Source: Elusimicrobia bacterium RBG_16_66_12
GTDB lineage: Bacteria; Elusimicrobiota; Elusimicrobia; UBA1565; UBA9628
DNA: 6,157 bases
Direction of reading: 5' to 3'
NCBI GenBank assembly: GCA_001800005.1
Contig: MGUL01000008.1
Span: 24,644-30,800, forward strand
A program made the translations under genes and the position numbers. Below are positions 6,108-6,157 of the stretch, piece by piece. Position 1 is the first letter of the stretch. Each line of letters starts with the position of its first letter. The notes under the pieces were generated by a model. It did not search any database. It saw nothing but the letters and a program-made list of their open reading frames with translations, and had not been told where the DNA came from.

Positions 6108-6157
6108 TCGAGGTGGCCGAAGGCCCGGTGGATGGGCTTGGCGACGAGGACGATCGA
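6101..6157 (-). CDS. C-terminal fragment of a convergent gene, unidentified
   Basis: Reading the minus strand from the window edge gives 18 open codons, SIVLVAKPIHRAFGHLDQ, then TGA at 6103-6101. Nearly every codon ends in C or G (16 of the last 17), matching the coding style of the other genes; the competing plus-strand frame here is clearly poorer. The fragment looks like the end of a last membrane helix followed by a short basic tail, as in some transporters, but it is too short to assign. It would overlap the end of the M14 gene tail to tail by seven bases, leaving no room for an intergenic terminator. Confidence 0.45.
   Translation of the reverse strand, partial: SIVLVAKPIHRAFGHLDQ

Noticed and set aside
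6113..6157. A plus-strand GTG-started frame running off the window edge.
   Set aside because: Its third codon positions are much less GC-biased than the opposing minus-strand frame, and no ribosome site precedes it.

Overview
The window is GC-rich bacterial chromosome, densely packed with ordinary-looking genes: one divergent pair, then a run of four plus-strand genes, then the edge of a convergent gene. The organism is probably a Gram-negative (diderm) bacterium. One protein has a signal peptide, many amphipathic beta-strand-like segments and a C-terminal phenylalanine, as outer-membrane beta-barrels do, and the next is an exported peptidase-like enzyme. The phylum cannot be fixed from this sequence. 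A GC-rich uncultured lineage such as Elusimicrobiota or a neighbouring candidate phylum is only a guess.

Layout. Positions 1-2089 (minus strand) hold recG, essentially complete, with the last residues and stop just outside the window. A 44-base divergent spacer follows, with an extended -10 promoter for rpmB. Positions 2134-2334 (plus) hold rpmB, ribosomal protein L28, in its four-cysteine zinc-binding form. The frame at 2286-3920 (plus) encodes a large polytopic membrane protein of a widespread family with no function I can name. Its true start is unclear. Positions 3934-5154 (plus) encode a predicted outer-membrane beta-barrel of unknown family, preceded by a second extended -10 promoter lying in the last codons of the upstream gene. 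Positions 5166-6107 (plus) encode an exported M14-type zinc carboxypeptidase-like enzyme, coupled to the barrel gene by an overlapping TAATG and a Shine-Dalgarno sequence. From 6101 to the edge, the minus strand carries what looks like the last codons of a convergent gene.

How the genes fit together. recG (replication-fork and recombination helicase) and rpmB (ribosome) are housekeeping genes. The three genes after rpmB are all envelope proteins: inner membrane, outer membrane and periplasm. The barrel and the peptidase are almost certainly co-transcribed and may act together at the cell surface, but the sequence does not show a substrate. I saw no mobile element, CRISPR array, tRNA, rRNA or convincing rho-independent terminator, and no gene-free stretch longer than 300 bases. 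I did not find a clearly novel defence or mobile system. The best leads are the promoter and start-codon architecture, the uncharacterised barrel-peptidase pair, and an exact 24-base in-frame repeat in the barrel gene.
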